64,000 nt of DNA from Streptomyces sindenensis (lineage in GTDB: Bacteria > Actinomycetota > Actinomycetes > Streptomycetales > Streptomycetaceae), in the NCBI RefSeq assembly GCF_014649035.1, contig NZ_BMSG01000007.1, positions 62,001-126,000 of the forward strand, in the 5' to 3' direction. Position numbers and translations under genes: made by a program. Of the stretch, positions 14,995-23,848 are shown one piece after another (position 1 is the first letter of the stretch; the number at the start of each line of letters is the position of its first letter). The notes beneath the pieces are model-generated. The model ran no database searches, had not been told where the DNA came from, and saw only the letters and a list, made by a program, of their open reading frames with translations.

Positions 14995-16290
14995 ATGGTC
15001 ACGATGACGCGCCAGGACCCGTTCGTGCCGCTCCCCGTGCCCCAGCCGCGCCGCGTCGCGGTGCTCGGCGGCAGCCGCACCCCCTTCGCCCGCTCCGACG
15101 GCCCGTACGCGACCGCGTCCAACCAGGACCTGCTGACGGCCGCGCTGAACGGCCTGGTCGAGCGGTACGGACTGGCCGGGGAACGGGTCGGGGCGTTCGT
15201 CGCGGGCGCGGTCCTCAAGCACAGCCGCGACTTCAACCTGGCGAGGGAGACGGTCCTCGGCTCCTCCCTCGACCCGCGCACCCCCGCCTACGACATCCAG
15301 CAGGCCTGCGGCACGGGCCTCCAGGCGGTCATCGCCGCCGCCGACCAGATCGCGCTCGGGTCCGTCGACTCGGCGATCGCGGGCGGCTCCGACACCACGA
15401 GCGACGCCCCGCTCGGCGTCAACGACGACCTGCGCCACATCCTGCTCGCCGCCCGCCGCGCGAAGACCACGGGCGCCCGCCTCGCGGCCCTGGCCGCCGT
15501 ACGCCCCCGCCACCTCGTCCCGGACATCCCGCGCAACGCCGAACCCCGCACCGGCCTGTCGATGGGCGACCACGCCGCCGTCACCGCCCGCCGCTGGGCG
15601 GTCACCCGCGAGGATCAGGACCTGCTGGCCGCGACGAGCCACCAGCGCCTGGCCGCCGCGTACGAACGGGGCTTCCTGGACGACCTGGTGGTCCCCTACC
15701 GGGGCCTGGACCGTGACCAGAACCTGCGCCCGGACTCGACTGCGGAGAAACTGGCCCGCCTGAAGCCGGTGTTCGGCACGAGCGACCCCGACCCCACCAT
15801 GACGGCGGGCAATTCGACGCCACTGACGGACGGGGCGGCGACGGTCCTGCTGGCGAGCGAGGAGTGGGCCGAGGAGCGGGGCCTGGAACCGCTGGCGTAC
15901 CTCTCCCTGTACGAGACCGGCGCGGTCGACTACGTGGACGGCGACGAGGGCCTCCTCATGGCCCCGGCCCACGCGGTGCCGCGCCTGCTGGAACGGGCCG
16001 GGCTCGGCATCGAGGACTTCGACCTGTACGAGATCCACGAGGCGTTCGCCTCCCAGGTGCTGGCGACCCTCGCCGCCTGGGAGAAGCAGGGGCTGGCCCC
16101 GGTGGACCGCACCCGCCTGAACGTGGCCGGTTCCTCCCTCGCCACCGGCCATCCGTTCGCCGCGACGGGCGCCCGGATCGTGGCGACGCTGGCGAAGCTG
16201 CTGGCGGAGCGGGAGGGCCCGGGCCGGGGCCTGATCTCGATCTGCGCGGCGGGCGGGCAGGGGGTGACGGCGATTCTGGAGCGCGCGTGA
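14995..16290 (+). CDS. Acetyl-CoA C-acyltransferase (thiolase), FadA2-like
   Basis: A 431-residue thiolase. The acylated cysteine is C105 in QQACGTGLQ, the substrate motif EIHEAFASQ is present, and the second catalytic pair is seen in SLATGHPFAATGAR (His) and ICAAGGQG (Cys near the C-terminus). It would cleave or condense 3-oxoacyl-CoA. ATG 14995 or ATG 15004 can start; both have GAG-type sites. It is divergent from the FabG4-like reductase and is followed 80 bp later by a fatty-acyl-CoA ligase, so the set forms a lipid-processing unit. Confidence 0.9.
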   Translation: MVTMTRQDPFVPLPVPQPRRVAVLGGSRTPFARSDGPYATASNQDLLTAALNGLVERYGLAGERVGAFVAGAVLKHSRDFNLARETVLGSSLDPRTPAYDIQQACGTGLQAVIAAADQIALGSVDSAIAGGSDTTSDAPLGVNDDLRHILLAARRAKTTGARLAALAAVRPRHLVPDIPRNAEPRTGLSMGDHAAVTARRWAVTREDQDLLAATSHQRLAAAYERGFLDDLVVPYRGLDRDQNLRPDSTAEKLARLKPVFGTSDPDPTMTAGNSTPLTDGAATVLLASEEWAEERGLEPLAYLSLYETGAVDYVDGDEGLLMAPAHAVPRLLERAGLGIEDFDLYEIHEAFASQVLATLAAWEKQGLAPVDRTRLNVAGSSLATGHPFAATGARIVATLAKLLAEREGPGRGLISICAAGGQGVTAILERA

Positions 16291-16370
16291 CGCAGTTGTT
16301 GCCTTCTCCCCCTGCCGGACGGACGACCCGGCGAACCGACCCGCCCGACCCCCGAACCGAGGAGCCGCAC

Positions 16371-18293
16371 GTGTCAACGCCACCTTCCGCCGTACCCGCA
16401 TCCGCTGTTTCGCAGCCCCTCCTGATCGAGCCGACGAAGAAGCGCGGCCCGGACGGCCGGGTCCAGGAGGTCTCCGTACCGAAGTTCGCGCCGGTCGTGG
16501 AACGCGGCTCGCTGGCCGAGATCCCGTTCGACAACGCCCGGGAGGCCCCGGGGGACCCGGTCCTCAGCCGGAAGGACGCCGAGGGGGCGTGGCAGGACGT
16601 GAGCGCCGCCGAGTTCGCCTCCGAGGTCCTCGCGGTGGCGAAGGGCCTGATGGCTGAGGGGCTGCGGGCGGGGGACCGGGTCGCGATCATGGCCCGGACG
16701 ACGTACGAGTGGACGCTGCTGGACTTCGCGGCGTGGGCGGCGGGCCTGGTGACGGTGCCGATCTACCCGACCTCGTCCGCGTTCCAGGCCCGCTGGATCC
16801 TCCAGAACTCGGGCGCGGTGGCGTGCGCGGTGGAGACGAAGGAGCAGGGCCGCCTGATCAGCCAGGAGCGCAAGCAGCTCGGCGACCTGGCGCACCTGTG
16901 GCAGTTCGACACCGGGGCGATCGGGCACCTGAAGTCCCTCGGCAAGGACATCCCGGACGCGGCGGTCGCGGCCCGCCGGGCCACCCTGGAACCGCACAGC
17001 CCGGCCACCCTCATCTACACCTCGGGCACGACGGGCCGCCCGAAGGGCTGTGTCCTGACCCACGGCAACTTCTTCGCCGAGGTCGACAACGCGATCGAGC
17101 TGCTCCACCCGGTCTTCAAGTCGGTCTCGAAGGAACCGGCTTCGACACTCCTCTTCCTCCCCCTCTCGCACGTGTTCGGCCGGATGGTGGCGATCGGCTG
17201 CATGCGGGCGAGGGTCCGCCTGGGCCACGCCCCCTCCATCCAGACGGAGGACCTCCTGGCCGACCTGGCGGGCTTTCGCCCCACGTTCCTGCTGGCCATC
17301 CCGTACGTCCTGGAGAAGGTCTACAACACGGGCCGGGCGACGGCGGAGAAGATGGGCCGCGCCTCGTCGTTCGACCGCGCGGCGAGGATCGCCCAGCGCT
17401 ACGGCAAGGCGGTGGAGGCCGCCGAACACGGTACGGGCCCGGGCCCGGGCCTCGGTCTGCGCGCGGCCCGAGCCCTCTACGACCCCCTGGTCTACCGCCG
17501 CATCCGGGCGGCGCTGGGCGGCAAGGTCCGGTACGTGATCTGCGGCGGCTCCCCGCTGGGCCGGCGCCTGGCCGCCTTCTACGAGGGCGCGGGCATCGGC
17601 ATCTTCGAGGGCTACGGCCTGACGGAGACGACAGCAGCCCACACGGTGACGCCACCCCTCAAGCCCCGCCTGGGCACGGTGGGCTGGCCGCTGCCCGGGA
17701 CGTCGGTGCGCATCGCGGAGGACGGCGAGGTGCTGCTGAGGGGCGGCCAGGTGTTCCGGGGGTACTGGGACGGGGAGCGGGCGGAGGTGACCCCGGCGCT
17801 GCTGGCGGACGACTGGTTCCCGACGGGCGACCTGGGCGCGCTGGACGAGGACGGCTACCTGACGATCACGGGCCGCAAGAAAGACATCATCATCACGTCG
17901 GGCGGCAAGAACGTCACCCCGGCCCCACTGGAGGACTGGCTGCGCGCCCACCCCCTGGTCAGCCAGTGCATGGTGGTCGGCGACAACCGCTCGTACGTCA
18001 CCGCCCTGATCACCCTGGAACCGGACGGCCTCCACCACTGGCGCCAGATGACCAAGAAGCAGGACGTCCCGCTGCGCGACCTGGTCCACGACGAGGACCT
18101 GCGCACGTCCTTGCAGAAGGCGGTGGACGAGGCGAACCGCCTGGTCTCCCGCGCCGAGTCGATCCGCAGGTTCACGGTCCTGCCGGTGGACTTCACGGAG
18201 GAGAACGGCCACTTGACGCCGTCGCTGAAGCTGAAACGGGACGCGATCGCGCGGGACTTCTCGGGGGAGATCGAGGGGTTGTACCGGAGGTAG
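16371..18293 (+). CDS. Long-chain fatty-acid-CoA ligase (AMP-forming), FadD-like
   Basis: A 640-residue adenylate-forming enzyme that activates fatty acids to acyl-CoA. ANL-superfamily motifs are clear: LIYTSGTTGRPKGC (P-loop, about residues 211-224), GYGLTETTA (A5), TGDLGALDEDGYL (A7) and GRKKDIIITSGGKNV (A8/hinge region). The length and the long insertion before A5 match FadD15/ACSL-type long-chain ligases. GTG 16371 has GGAG upstream. It is co-directional with the thiolase gene and probably cotranscribed. Confidence 0.9.
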   Translation: MSTPPSAVPASAVSQPLLIEPTKKRGPDGRVQEVSVPKFAPVVERGSLAEIPFDNAREAPGDPVLSRKDAEGAWQDVSAAEFASEVLAVAKGLMAEGLRAGDRVAIMARTTYEWTLLDFAAWAAGLVTVPIYPTSSAFQARWILQNSGAVACAVETKEQGRLISQERKQLGDLAHLWQFDTGAIGHLKSLGKDIPDAAVAARRATLEPHSPATLIYTSGTTGRPKGCVLTHGNFFAEVDNAIELLHPVFKSVSKEPASTLLFLPLSHVFGRMVAIGCMRARVRLGHAPSIQTEDLLADLAGFRPTFLLAIPYVLEKVYNTGRATAEKMGRASSFDRAARIAQRYGKAVEAAEHGTGPGPGLGLRAARALYDPLVYRRIRAALGGKVRYVICGGSPLGRRLAAFYEGAGIGIFEGYGLTETTAAHTVTPPLKPRLGTVGWPLPGTSVRIAEDGEVLLRGGQVFRGYWDGERAEVTPALLADDWFPTGDLGALDEDGYLTITGRKKDIIITSGGKNVTPAPLEDWLRAHPLVSQCMVVGDNRSYVTALITLEPDGLHHWRQMTKKQDVPLRDLVHDEDLRTSLQKAVDEANRLVSRAESIRRFTVLPVDFTEENGHLTPSLKLKRDAIARDFSGEIEGLYRR

Positions 18294-18344
18294 GGCGGGT
18301 GTACCGGGGGAGCAGGGCATTCGGCGAGGGCGGGGCCCCCGGGG

Positions 18345-18381
18345 GGCGACGCCCCGGGGGCCCGCCCCCCGGGGCGTCGCC
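18345..18381. terminator. Strong GC hairpin after the acyl-CoA ligase gene
   Basis: A perfect 16-bp stem: GGCGACGCCCCGGGGG (18345-18360) with CCCCCGGGGCGTCGCC (18366-18381) and a 5-base loop. It sits between convergent genes and should terminate both; it may also be a member of a dispersed GC-rich repeat. Confidence 0.7.
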
Positions 18382-18479
18382 GCTCGCGACACCCGCTTGA
18401 GGAGAGAGGTGCTCGACCTGTCCGCATCCTGAGGACGGGAGCAGGCCGGCCGGCGCGCTTCAGCGGCGCAAAGGCCGGG

Positions 18480-19088
18480 TCAGGCCGCCTGGAGCACGTC
18501 GCAGGAGCAGTGGCGGAAGGCGAGACCGAGCTCCCGGTCCACGGCCGCACTCGATCGCGTGGCGGCCTCCGACACCTTCTCCCAGGATCCGTACTTCAGG
18601 TGGAGCTGGTCGGCGGTCGGGCCGAGCGGGTTGCCGTACTTCTTCTGGTTGCGGGCCTCCAGCTCCGCGATCTGGTCCGGGGTCATGCCGGCGCGGACGA
18701 CGTCCTTGGCGTCATTGCGCATCTGGACCAGAGTGCGGGCGATGTCCTCCTCCGAGCGCCCCTCGGAACGCATGGCGCACTTCGTGCGCTCCATGTCCTC
18801 AAGGAGGGCGTGATACCGCATCCGCTGCCCCCGGGCGATCTCGCGTTCCTGCGGGGTTTCGCTCCGGATGAGACACACGACCGGTTCCGGACTGGTGCAG
18901 TCGCCGTGGGCCGGCGGCTCCTGGGAGACAGGGGCGACGACGGCCGAGCCGCACCCGGCGGACGCACCGCACGGGCGTACCGCGTGCGGGGCGGCGAAGG
19001 CGGACTGCGACGGGAGGAAGACGGCTTGGGCGACCAGCAGCACGGGAACCACGCGGCGGGCCAGCGAACGCAGGCTGTTCAGTGACAT
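18480..19088 (-). CDS. Secreted protein of unknown function
   Basis: A 202-residue protein I do not recognise. It has a clear Sec signal peptide (RRVVPVLLVAQAVFLPSQSAFA then APH, cleavage near residue 30), four cysteines in the first mature 60 residues, then a Lys/Arg/Glu-rich helical region (about 95-150) and a final FRHCSCDV. It should be exported. ATG 19088 is used because it gives the signal peptide; longer forms add an Arg-rich stretch. It is divergent from the M23 peptidase gene across 334 bp. Confidence 0.65.
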   Translation of the reverse strand: MSLNSLRSLARRVVPVLLVAQAVFLPSQSAFAAPHAVRPCGASAGCGSAVVAPVSQEPPAHGDCTSPEPVVCLIRSETPQEREIARGQRMRYHALLEDMERTKCAMRSEGRSEEDIARTLVQMRNDAKDVVRAGMTPDQIAELEARNQKKYGNPLGPTADQLHLKYGSWEKVSEAATRSSAAVDRELGLAFRHCSCDVLQAA

Positions 19089-19422
19089 GCGCTCATCGTT
19101 TTGCACACGGCGACGAGACCGGAGCAAGGCGGGGCCGGAACGCCTCAGACACCGGCCGACACCACTCCGCCGGGTGAAGCAAGCTCTCCTCCGGGCCGGG
19201 ACGGGACCCGGAACCCGCACCCCACGCGGGAGGGGGTGCCGCACCCGACCGGAAAGGCACGGCGCGCGGGTCTGTCGTCCCGCCTCGGGTTACGGCACTC
19301 TGGTGCCGTTCAACTCGCGTAGACGCGCGGCCGCTTCACGCCGCGGAACTCGCACCCAGGCACTTCGTCATCGCACCTCGCGCTCCACCGCCCGGTTGTC
19401 GACCCGAAGGACTTCCCCGCCC
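19089..19422. other. 334-bp leader/promoter region between divergent secreted-protein genes
   Basis: No gene is visible. The right part probably forms the structured leader of the M23 peptidase mRNA (see the candidate riboswitch). It also contains the perfect 7-bp inverted repeat ACGGCAC-TCTG-GTGCCGT at 19292-19309 and CGCGT-AG-ACGCG at 19316-19327. Confidence 0.55.
19140..19330 (+). ncRNA. Candidate ydaO/c-di-AMP riboswitch in the M23 peptidase leader
   Basis: The leader contains GGAACCCGC followed by GGGGGTGCCGCACCCGACCGG, reminiscent of the GGGGUG...CACCCGACC elements of ydaO-class RNAs, which are known upstream of streptomycete cell-wall hydrolase genes. The hairpin at 19292-19309 could be the attenuator. 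The pattern is partial and judged by eye; a covariance-model search is needed, so I give low confidence. Confidence 0.35.
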
Positions 19423-20259
19423 ATGCGACGCTCGCCCCGCACCTGCCTCCTGGCCCTGCTCGCGCTCCTCGGAGGGCTGCTCACCGTCACCGCCACCGCG
19501 TCCCCCGCCGCGGCCGCCCCGAACTTCAAGGCGCCCTACGCCTGCGGCCAGCAGTGGACCTACAGCCACCACTCCGCCGAGGTCAGACAGGCCCTCGACT
19601 TCGTCCGCACCGACGGCGGAAGCACGGCCGGCGCCCCGGTCCTCGCCTCGGCCGGCGGGACCGCTTACCGCTACTCCCAGCCGAGCGGCGCGGGCAACTA
19701 CATCGCCATCGAGCACGGCGGCGGCTGGAAGACGTACTACTTCCACCTCGCCGCGTTCTCCGTCGCCAACGGTGCTCAGGTCGGCCAGGGCCAGCAGATC
19801 GGCACCACCGGTTCCACCGGCAACAGCTCAGGCGCCCACATCCACTACGAACAGCTCTACAACGGCGTCGGCCAGACCATCGTGATCAACGGCCGCTCCC
19901 TGGCCCCGTATCCGGGCTCGTACTACAGCAAGTACCTGACCAGCGACAACGGTTGCGGTGGCGGCGGGGGCGGCAAGTACTGGGTCGACACCTTCGCCAA
20001 CGCCACCGGATACGCCGCCGCCAACACCGCGGACGCGCAGGGCATCCTCAACGCCGGGACCAACTACGTGTACTGCAAGGTGTGGGGAGCGCGGGTCGGC
20101 ACGGCGACCCAGTACAACCACTGGTGGCTGCGCACCGACCTCGACGTCGTGTACGCGGGCAAGAACGGCCGCAACGCGTACGTCTCCGCGTACTACCTCT
20201 CCCGCTGGGGCAACGACGAGGCCCGCGACAACAACGGGGCGGTCATCCCGAACTGCTGA
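19423..20259 (+). CDS. Secreted M23-family peptidase
   Basis: A 278-residue exported protein: signal peptide (hydrophobic 9-28, cleavage in the Ala-rich stretch near 32), an M23 LytM-type domain (about 36-165) and, after a Gly-rich linker, a C-terminal domain of about 100 residues rich in Trp/Tyr. Likely metal ligands are H50 and D59 (SHHSAEVRQALDF) and H141 in AHIHYE, with H108 (YYFHL) and H139 as catalytic residues. It should cut peptidoglycan peptides or other Gly-rich peptides outside the cell. ATG 19423 gives the signal peptide. A structured leader precedes it and a perfect hairpin follows. Confidence 0.85.
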   Translation: MRRSPRTCLLALLALLGGLLTVTATASPAAAAPNFKAPYACGQQWTYSHHSAEVRQALDFVRTDGGSTAGAPVLASAGGTAYRYSQPSGAGNYIAIEHGGGWKTYYFHLAAFSVANGAQVGQGQQIGTTGSTGNSSGAHIHYEQLYNGVGQTIVINGRSLAPYPGSYYSKYLTSDNGCGGGGGGKYWVDTFANATGYAAANTADAQGILNAGTNYVYCKVWGARVGTATQYNHWWLRTDLDVVYAGKNGRNAYVSAYYLSRWGNDEARDNNGAVIPNC

Positions 20260-20265
20260 CGCGCG

Positions 20266-20297
20266 GTCCCTGCCCCGACACGGCGCGGGGCAGGGAC
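20266..20297 (+). terminator. Terminator after the M23 peptidase gene
   Basis: A perfect 11-bp stem, GTCCCTGCCCC (20266-20276) with GGGGCAGGGAC (20287-20297), 7 bp after the stop codon. Confidence 0.8.
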
Positions 20298-20434
20298 GTA
20301 CGCGGCCCGGCGCGGAGACACCTCCGTGGTGTGGCGCAAAACCCGTCGATCACCGTCCGCGCGGCCTGGCACCCTTGCGGTACGGGCCCGGCGGCAGCGG
20401 ATCCGCGGGCAGGGCGTCACGAAGGAGAGGCCGC

Positions 20435-21304
20435 ATGGCCACGGTCGTTGATCTGATCACCTATCCCGTCAAGGGCTGCGCGGGAACGGCCGTGGACAGT
20501 ACGCACCTCACCCCGGCGGGGCTCGCGCACGACCGCAGTTTCATGGTCGTCGGCGTCGACGGGGTCTACCGCACCCAGCGCCGCGACCCCCGCCTCGCCC
20601 TGGTCCGGCCCACCGTCAGCGCCGACGGCAGCAGGCTCACCCTCGCCTCCGCCGCGCCGGGGGGCGGTCACGGCGCGGTGCACCTCGACGTCACCACCTC
20701 CGCGCCCGAGCGCGACGTCGACCTGTTCGGCGCGACGTACCGGGGCATCGACCAGGGCGACGAGGCCGCGGCCTGGCTCACGGACTTCCTCGGCGCCCCG
20801 AGCCGTCTGGTCCGCGTACCGCCGGGGCACGACCGGAAGACCGACGGGCTGACCCCGGGCACCTCCGGCTACGCCGACAGCAGCGCCCTCCACCTGCTGT
20901 CCCGCGCCTCCCTCGCCCTTCTGCACACGCGGTTGGCCGAGTGCGGCGCCCCGCCCCTGGGCATGGACCGCTTCCGCCCGAACGTCGTCGTCGACAGTCT
21001 CCCCGGGGGGTGCCGGGGGGAGGACTGGGCGGCGGAACCCCACGCCGAGGACCGGATCCGCCGCGCGACCATCGGCGCGGCCGAGCTGGGCTACACCAAG
21101 CTCGCCGTGCGCTGCGCGGTCACGCTGGTCGACCAGGAGGCCGGGGCCCGGGGCGGGCAGGAGCCGCTGCGGACGCTCGCGGGCTACCGGCGCTTCTCGG
21201 CGGGCGGGGTGGTGTTCGGCACGAAGTTCGCCGTGGTGCGGCCGGGCAAGCTGTCGGTGGGCGACGAGGTGACGGTGGAGGAGTGGGGCGAGGCGGAGAC
21301 GTGA
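20435..21304 (+). CDS. MOSC-domain protein (YcbX/mARC-like molybdoenzyme)
   Basis: A 289-residue protein with an N-terminal MOSC beta-barrel domain (VVDLITYPVKGCAGT...LAHDRSFMVV) and a C-terminal MOSC domain carrying the conserved VRCAVTLVDQEAG cysteine that ligates molybdenum in mARC/YcbX proteins. Such enzymes reduce N-hydroxylated compounds or handle sulfur. ATG 20435 has GAAGGAGAGG upstream. It is flanked by a terminator upstream and a convergent GH43 gene downstream, so it is monocistronic. Confidence 0.88.
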   Translation: MATVVDLITYPVKGCAGTAVDSTHLTPAGLAHDRSFMVVGVDGVYRTQRRDPRLALVRPTVSADGSRLTLASAAPGGGHGAVHLDVTTSAPERDVDLFGATYRGIDQGDEAAAWLTDFLGAPSRLVRVPPGHDRKTDGLTPGTSGYADSSALHLLSRASLALLHTRLAECGAPPLGMDRFRPNVVVDSLPGGCRGEDWAAEPHAEDRIRRATIGAAELGYTKLAVRCAVTLVDQEAGARGGQEPLRTLAGYRRFSAGGVVFGTKFAVVRPGKLSVGDEVTVEEWGEAET

Positions 21305-21338
21305 CGTACCGCGCCCCGTACGCCTGCGGGGTGGCGCG

Positions 21339-22463
21339 TCACTCGAAGAACTTCAGGCTCCAGCCCTTGTCGGACGTGGGGCCGGGGACGTTGGCGCGGG
21401 AGTACGTCGTGTCGCCCCACCAGACGAACGTGCCGGTGTACCAGTGGCGGTTGGCCCAGGAGTACGGGGTGCCCTTCGCGACCGCGTGGTACATCGACGG
21501 GAACCTGGGGCCGGCGGGCGGGCTGGTGCCGATGTCTCCGTGGAGCAGGACGAAGGTGTGGTGTCCGGGCCCGTTCACGTACAGCGTCGGATCCCAACCG
21601 GCCATCATCGTCGCGCGGTTGGACCCGAACAGGCAGCCGTTCGACTTGTACCAGTCCCATACGTGGGTGGGGTCGCCGCCCTTGCGGAGTCGCAGGTCCG
21701 CCAGGCAGTACTGCTCGCTCCAACTGCCGTTGGCGGAGTAGACGATGTGCAGTTGCCCGTTCGGGTCCTTGATCGCCTCGGGGCTCTCGTTGATGAACGG
21801 GTTGCCGACCACCCGCTCCCAGCTCTCGCGCGGCTGTGAGATGACGTACCGTGCGCCGGTGGGCCGGGTGGGGCTGCCCATCCGGGCGATGTAGAGGTTC
21901 TGCTCGACGTTGGTGTCGCCCGCCCAGCCGGACCAGACGAACCAGCGCTGCCCCTCGAAGGTGAACAGGGTTCCGTCGATGGCCCATGTGTCGTCGGGGA
22001 GGGCGAGTCGGGTCTCGGCCCCGTACCCGCTGTCCGGCGAGGCGGAGCTGATGACGAACATGCGGTGGGCGGCCCCGACGCCCGCCGTGAAGTAGATGTA
22101 GTACCGGCCGCCGTCCATGACGATCTCGGGGGCCCAGACCTCCCCGCGCCCCCGGCTGTCGGCCCAGACCTGTCGGGCGGGCGCGGTGGCCAGGCCGTCC
22201 GTGGACGACGCCTGCCGTACGACGATGCCGCCGCCGGTCGACTGGACGCCGACGTACGTACTGCCCACCCGCAACACGCTGGGGTCGGCCGCACGCAGGC
22301 CGGTCTGCCCCTGCGGAGCCGCCTCACGGGCGGGCGGTGCGCCCTGGGCGGTGCCGGGAGGCGACAGGAAGAGCGTCGCGGCGAGGGCACCGACCAGCGC
22401 GAGCGCGCCGAGGGCGGACGAGCGGCGGACGGTTCTTCCGGGCTGGCGCGTGGGGTCGCTCAT
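21339..22463 (-). CDS. Secreted glycoside hydrolase, GH43-like (arabinan-active?)
   Basis: A 374-residue exported protein with a signal peptide (hydrophobic 16-36) and a five-bladed propeller-type catalytic domain. GH43-like acid positions are visible in order: ADPSVL (base Asp, about residue 60), WAIDGTLF (Asp) and INESPEAIKD (Glu). The substrate is probably an arabinan, arabinoxylan or galactan side chain. ATG 22463. Upstream a LacI-type palindrome AGAGCGCTCT at 22537 suggests sugar control. It lies 3 kb left of the pectin locus and may serve it. Confidence 0.75.
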   Translation of the reverse strand: MSDPTRQPGRTVRRSSALGALALVGALAATLFLSPPGTAQGAPPAREAAPQGQTGLRAADPSVLRVGSTYVGVQSTGGGIVVRQASSTDGLATAPARQVWADSRGRGEVWAPEIVMDGGRYYIYFTAGVGAAHRMFVISSASPDSGYGAETRLALPDDTWAIDGTLFTFEGQRWFVWSGWAGDTNVEQNLYIARMGSPTRPTGARYVISQPRESWERVVGNPFINESPEAIKDPNGQLHIVYSANGSWSEQYCLADLRLRKGGDPTHVWDWYKSNGCLFGSNRATMMAGWDPTLYVNGPGHHTFVLLHGDIGTSPPAGPRFPSMYHAVAKGTPYSWANRHWYTGTFVWWGDTTYSRANVPGPTSDKGWSLKFFE

Positions 22464-22536
22464 GGGCTCGCTCCTGGGTGGGGGGATTCGATGACGGCGG
22501 ATGGCGACGGCGGCGGTGACGATTTACATCGATAGA

Positions 22537-22546
22537 AGAGCGCTCT
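22537..22546. promoter_or_regulatory. LacI-family-type operator upstream of the GH43 gene
   Basis: The palindrome AGAGCGCTCT lies 74 bp before the GH43 start, within CGAGAGCGCTCTTC when read on its strand. GCGC-centred palindromes are typical of LacI regulators of sugar genes in Streptomyces such as CebR. No LacI gene is in the window. Confidence 0.5.
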
Positions 22547-22618
22547 CGCAGAATCCCGCCGGGGGCGGGACCTGTCAATGGCCTTGGTGGGGACTGAACT
22601 TGCTGCGAAACTTCCGGC

Positions 22619-22873
22619 ATGGACATGGGGCGCGAGTCGCGGTGGGAGAAGGACGCGATGACGGTGGAGATCGTCTTCGCCCTGGTGACTGCTGCGGTCC
22701 TCGCTGCGGCGGCCTTCGCCGTCGCGCTGCCGCTCACTTTCGCCTTTGACCTGTCCGGTTCGGCATCCAAAAATGTTCTGGCCGGGGGAGCCCTGGTGGG
22801 AGCGGCGGTCGGGGTATGGCGTCTGGTGGTGGTGCTGTACCGCTTCGACGTCGAGCGCCGTAAAGGCCACTGA
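22619..22873 (+). CDS. Small two-helix membrane protein, DUF6332-like
   Basis: An 84-residue protein with two hydrophobic helices (about 19-42 and 51-70) joined by a short loop and ending in RFDVERRKGH. The N-terminal GRESRWEKDAMTVEI resembles small streptomycete membrane proteins annotated as DUF6332; I recall this from family members and cannot check it. ATG 22658 (with GGAGAAGGA upstream) is an alternative start giving 71 residues. Function unknown. Confidence 0.6.
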   Translation: MDMGRESRWEKDAMTVEIVFALVTAAVLAAAAFAVALPLTFAFDLSGSASKNVLAGGALVGAAVGVWRLVVVLYRFDVERRKGH

Positions 22874-23030
22874 CGGCCGGGGCCGGAAGGCCGTTCAGAA
22901 CTGGAGGGCGCGGATCAGGCGTCGGGCGGCCCCGGCGTCGATCGAGCCCGGCCGTGGGGCCTCGGCCCGAGGGGGGGAGGCCGTCGTCAATCAGCTGGTG
23001 GAAAGTCATGGGGCTGGCGACACTGATGCG

Positions 23031-23350
23031 ATGACCGATGATCGTGAGGCTCTGATAGCGAGCTGGAAAGGACCCGGGGCCACCTCGACGCGGCCCGGGC
23101 CCACCTCATGCACCGGCCGGGCATCGATCTCTCCACGACGAGGGAGTTCCTGGAACACAACGAACTGGGGCTTGCCTTCGACTGCATGGCCCATCTCGCA
23201 GACGACCTCGGTCTGCCCCACGGTTTCTGGCAGCACATGCATCGAGCAGCGCAGGAGATGCGGCTCTACAGCGATGAGCCGCACATGCCCCACCGCAAGG
23301 CCTCCGCCTCCTGCCTCCGTCACCTCGCCGCGGCTTCCGGGCGGGAATGA
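23031..23350 (+). pseudogene. Frameshifted small helical protein (MafI/immunity-like?)
   Basis: An ATG at 23031 opens MTDDREALIAS, but the frame then leaves the protein; in the next frame, from 23060, the sequence continues as ELERTRGHLDAARAHLMHRPG and on through REFLEHNELGLAFD to a stop at 23350. The two parts fit one 105-residue helical protein broken by a single-base shift near 23060. The intact downstream part could restart at ATG 23108 (80 residues). The REFL-NELGLAFD pattern resembles small MafI-like or uncharacterised streptomycete proteins. A sequencing error would also explain it. Confidence 0.55.
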
Positions 23351-23440
23351 TCTGCGGGCTCGGTGGACCTGCGCGGTCAGAGCGCTGGGCAGCACCCCGT
23401 GCGGCTCCCCCCGGGCCAGGCGGCTGGTGCAGTCCGGTCG

Positions 23441-23848
23441 CTACCTCAGGTCCAGCATTCTGGTGGGCTGTCCGGTGGCGCGGGCGATGGTCTCGAAGTC
23501 GCGGTCGTAGTGGAGCAGCGTCAGACCCGACTGTTCCGCAGTGGCAGCCAGCAGCAGATCCACGGGGCCGGCGCTTCGGTGCTCTCCCTTGGAGGTGAGT
23601 TCTTCCTGTACGGTCCGGGCGCGCCGGAACACCCCGTCAGGCATGGGGCACCAGGTGTACAGCGCTAGACGCTCCCGGACCTTCTCGCGGTCCTCGGCGG
23701 AGCGGGCGGAATGGAGCAGTTCCAGTTCGGTGAGGTCACAGAGGGCGACAAGGCCTGCACTGATGCGGCGGGTCCAGTCCTCGGTGCTCTGGCGCAGGAG
23801 GATGCGGGCGAGCGCCGATGTGTCGATGAGATAGTCGGCGACGCTCAC
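23441..23848 (-). CDS. vapC: VapC-type PIN-domain ribonuclease toxin
   Basis: A 135-residue PIN-domain protein. The acidic metal-binding residues are D9 (YLIDTSAL), E41/E43 (LTELELL), D97 (PVDLLLAATA) and D115/D117 (HYDRDF), in the expected order and spacing. It should cleave RNA when not held by its antitoxin. GTG 23848 overlaps the antitoxin stop by GTGA, so synthesis is coupled. The pair lies in an accessory patch with a broken gene on one side and a deleted reductase on the other. Confidence 0.9.
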   Translation of the reverse strand: MSVADYLIDTSALARILLRQSTEDWTRRISAGLVALCDLTELELLHSARSAEDREKVRERLALYTWCPMPDGVFRRARTVQEELTSKGEHRSAGPVDLLLAATAEQSGLTLLHYDRDFETIARATGQPTRMLDLR

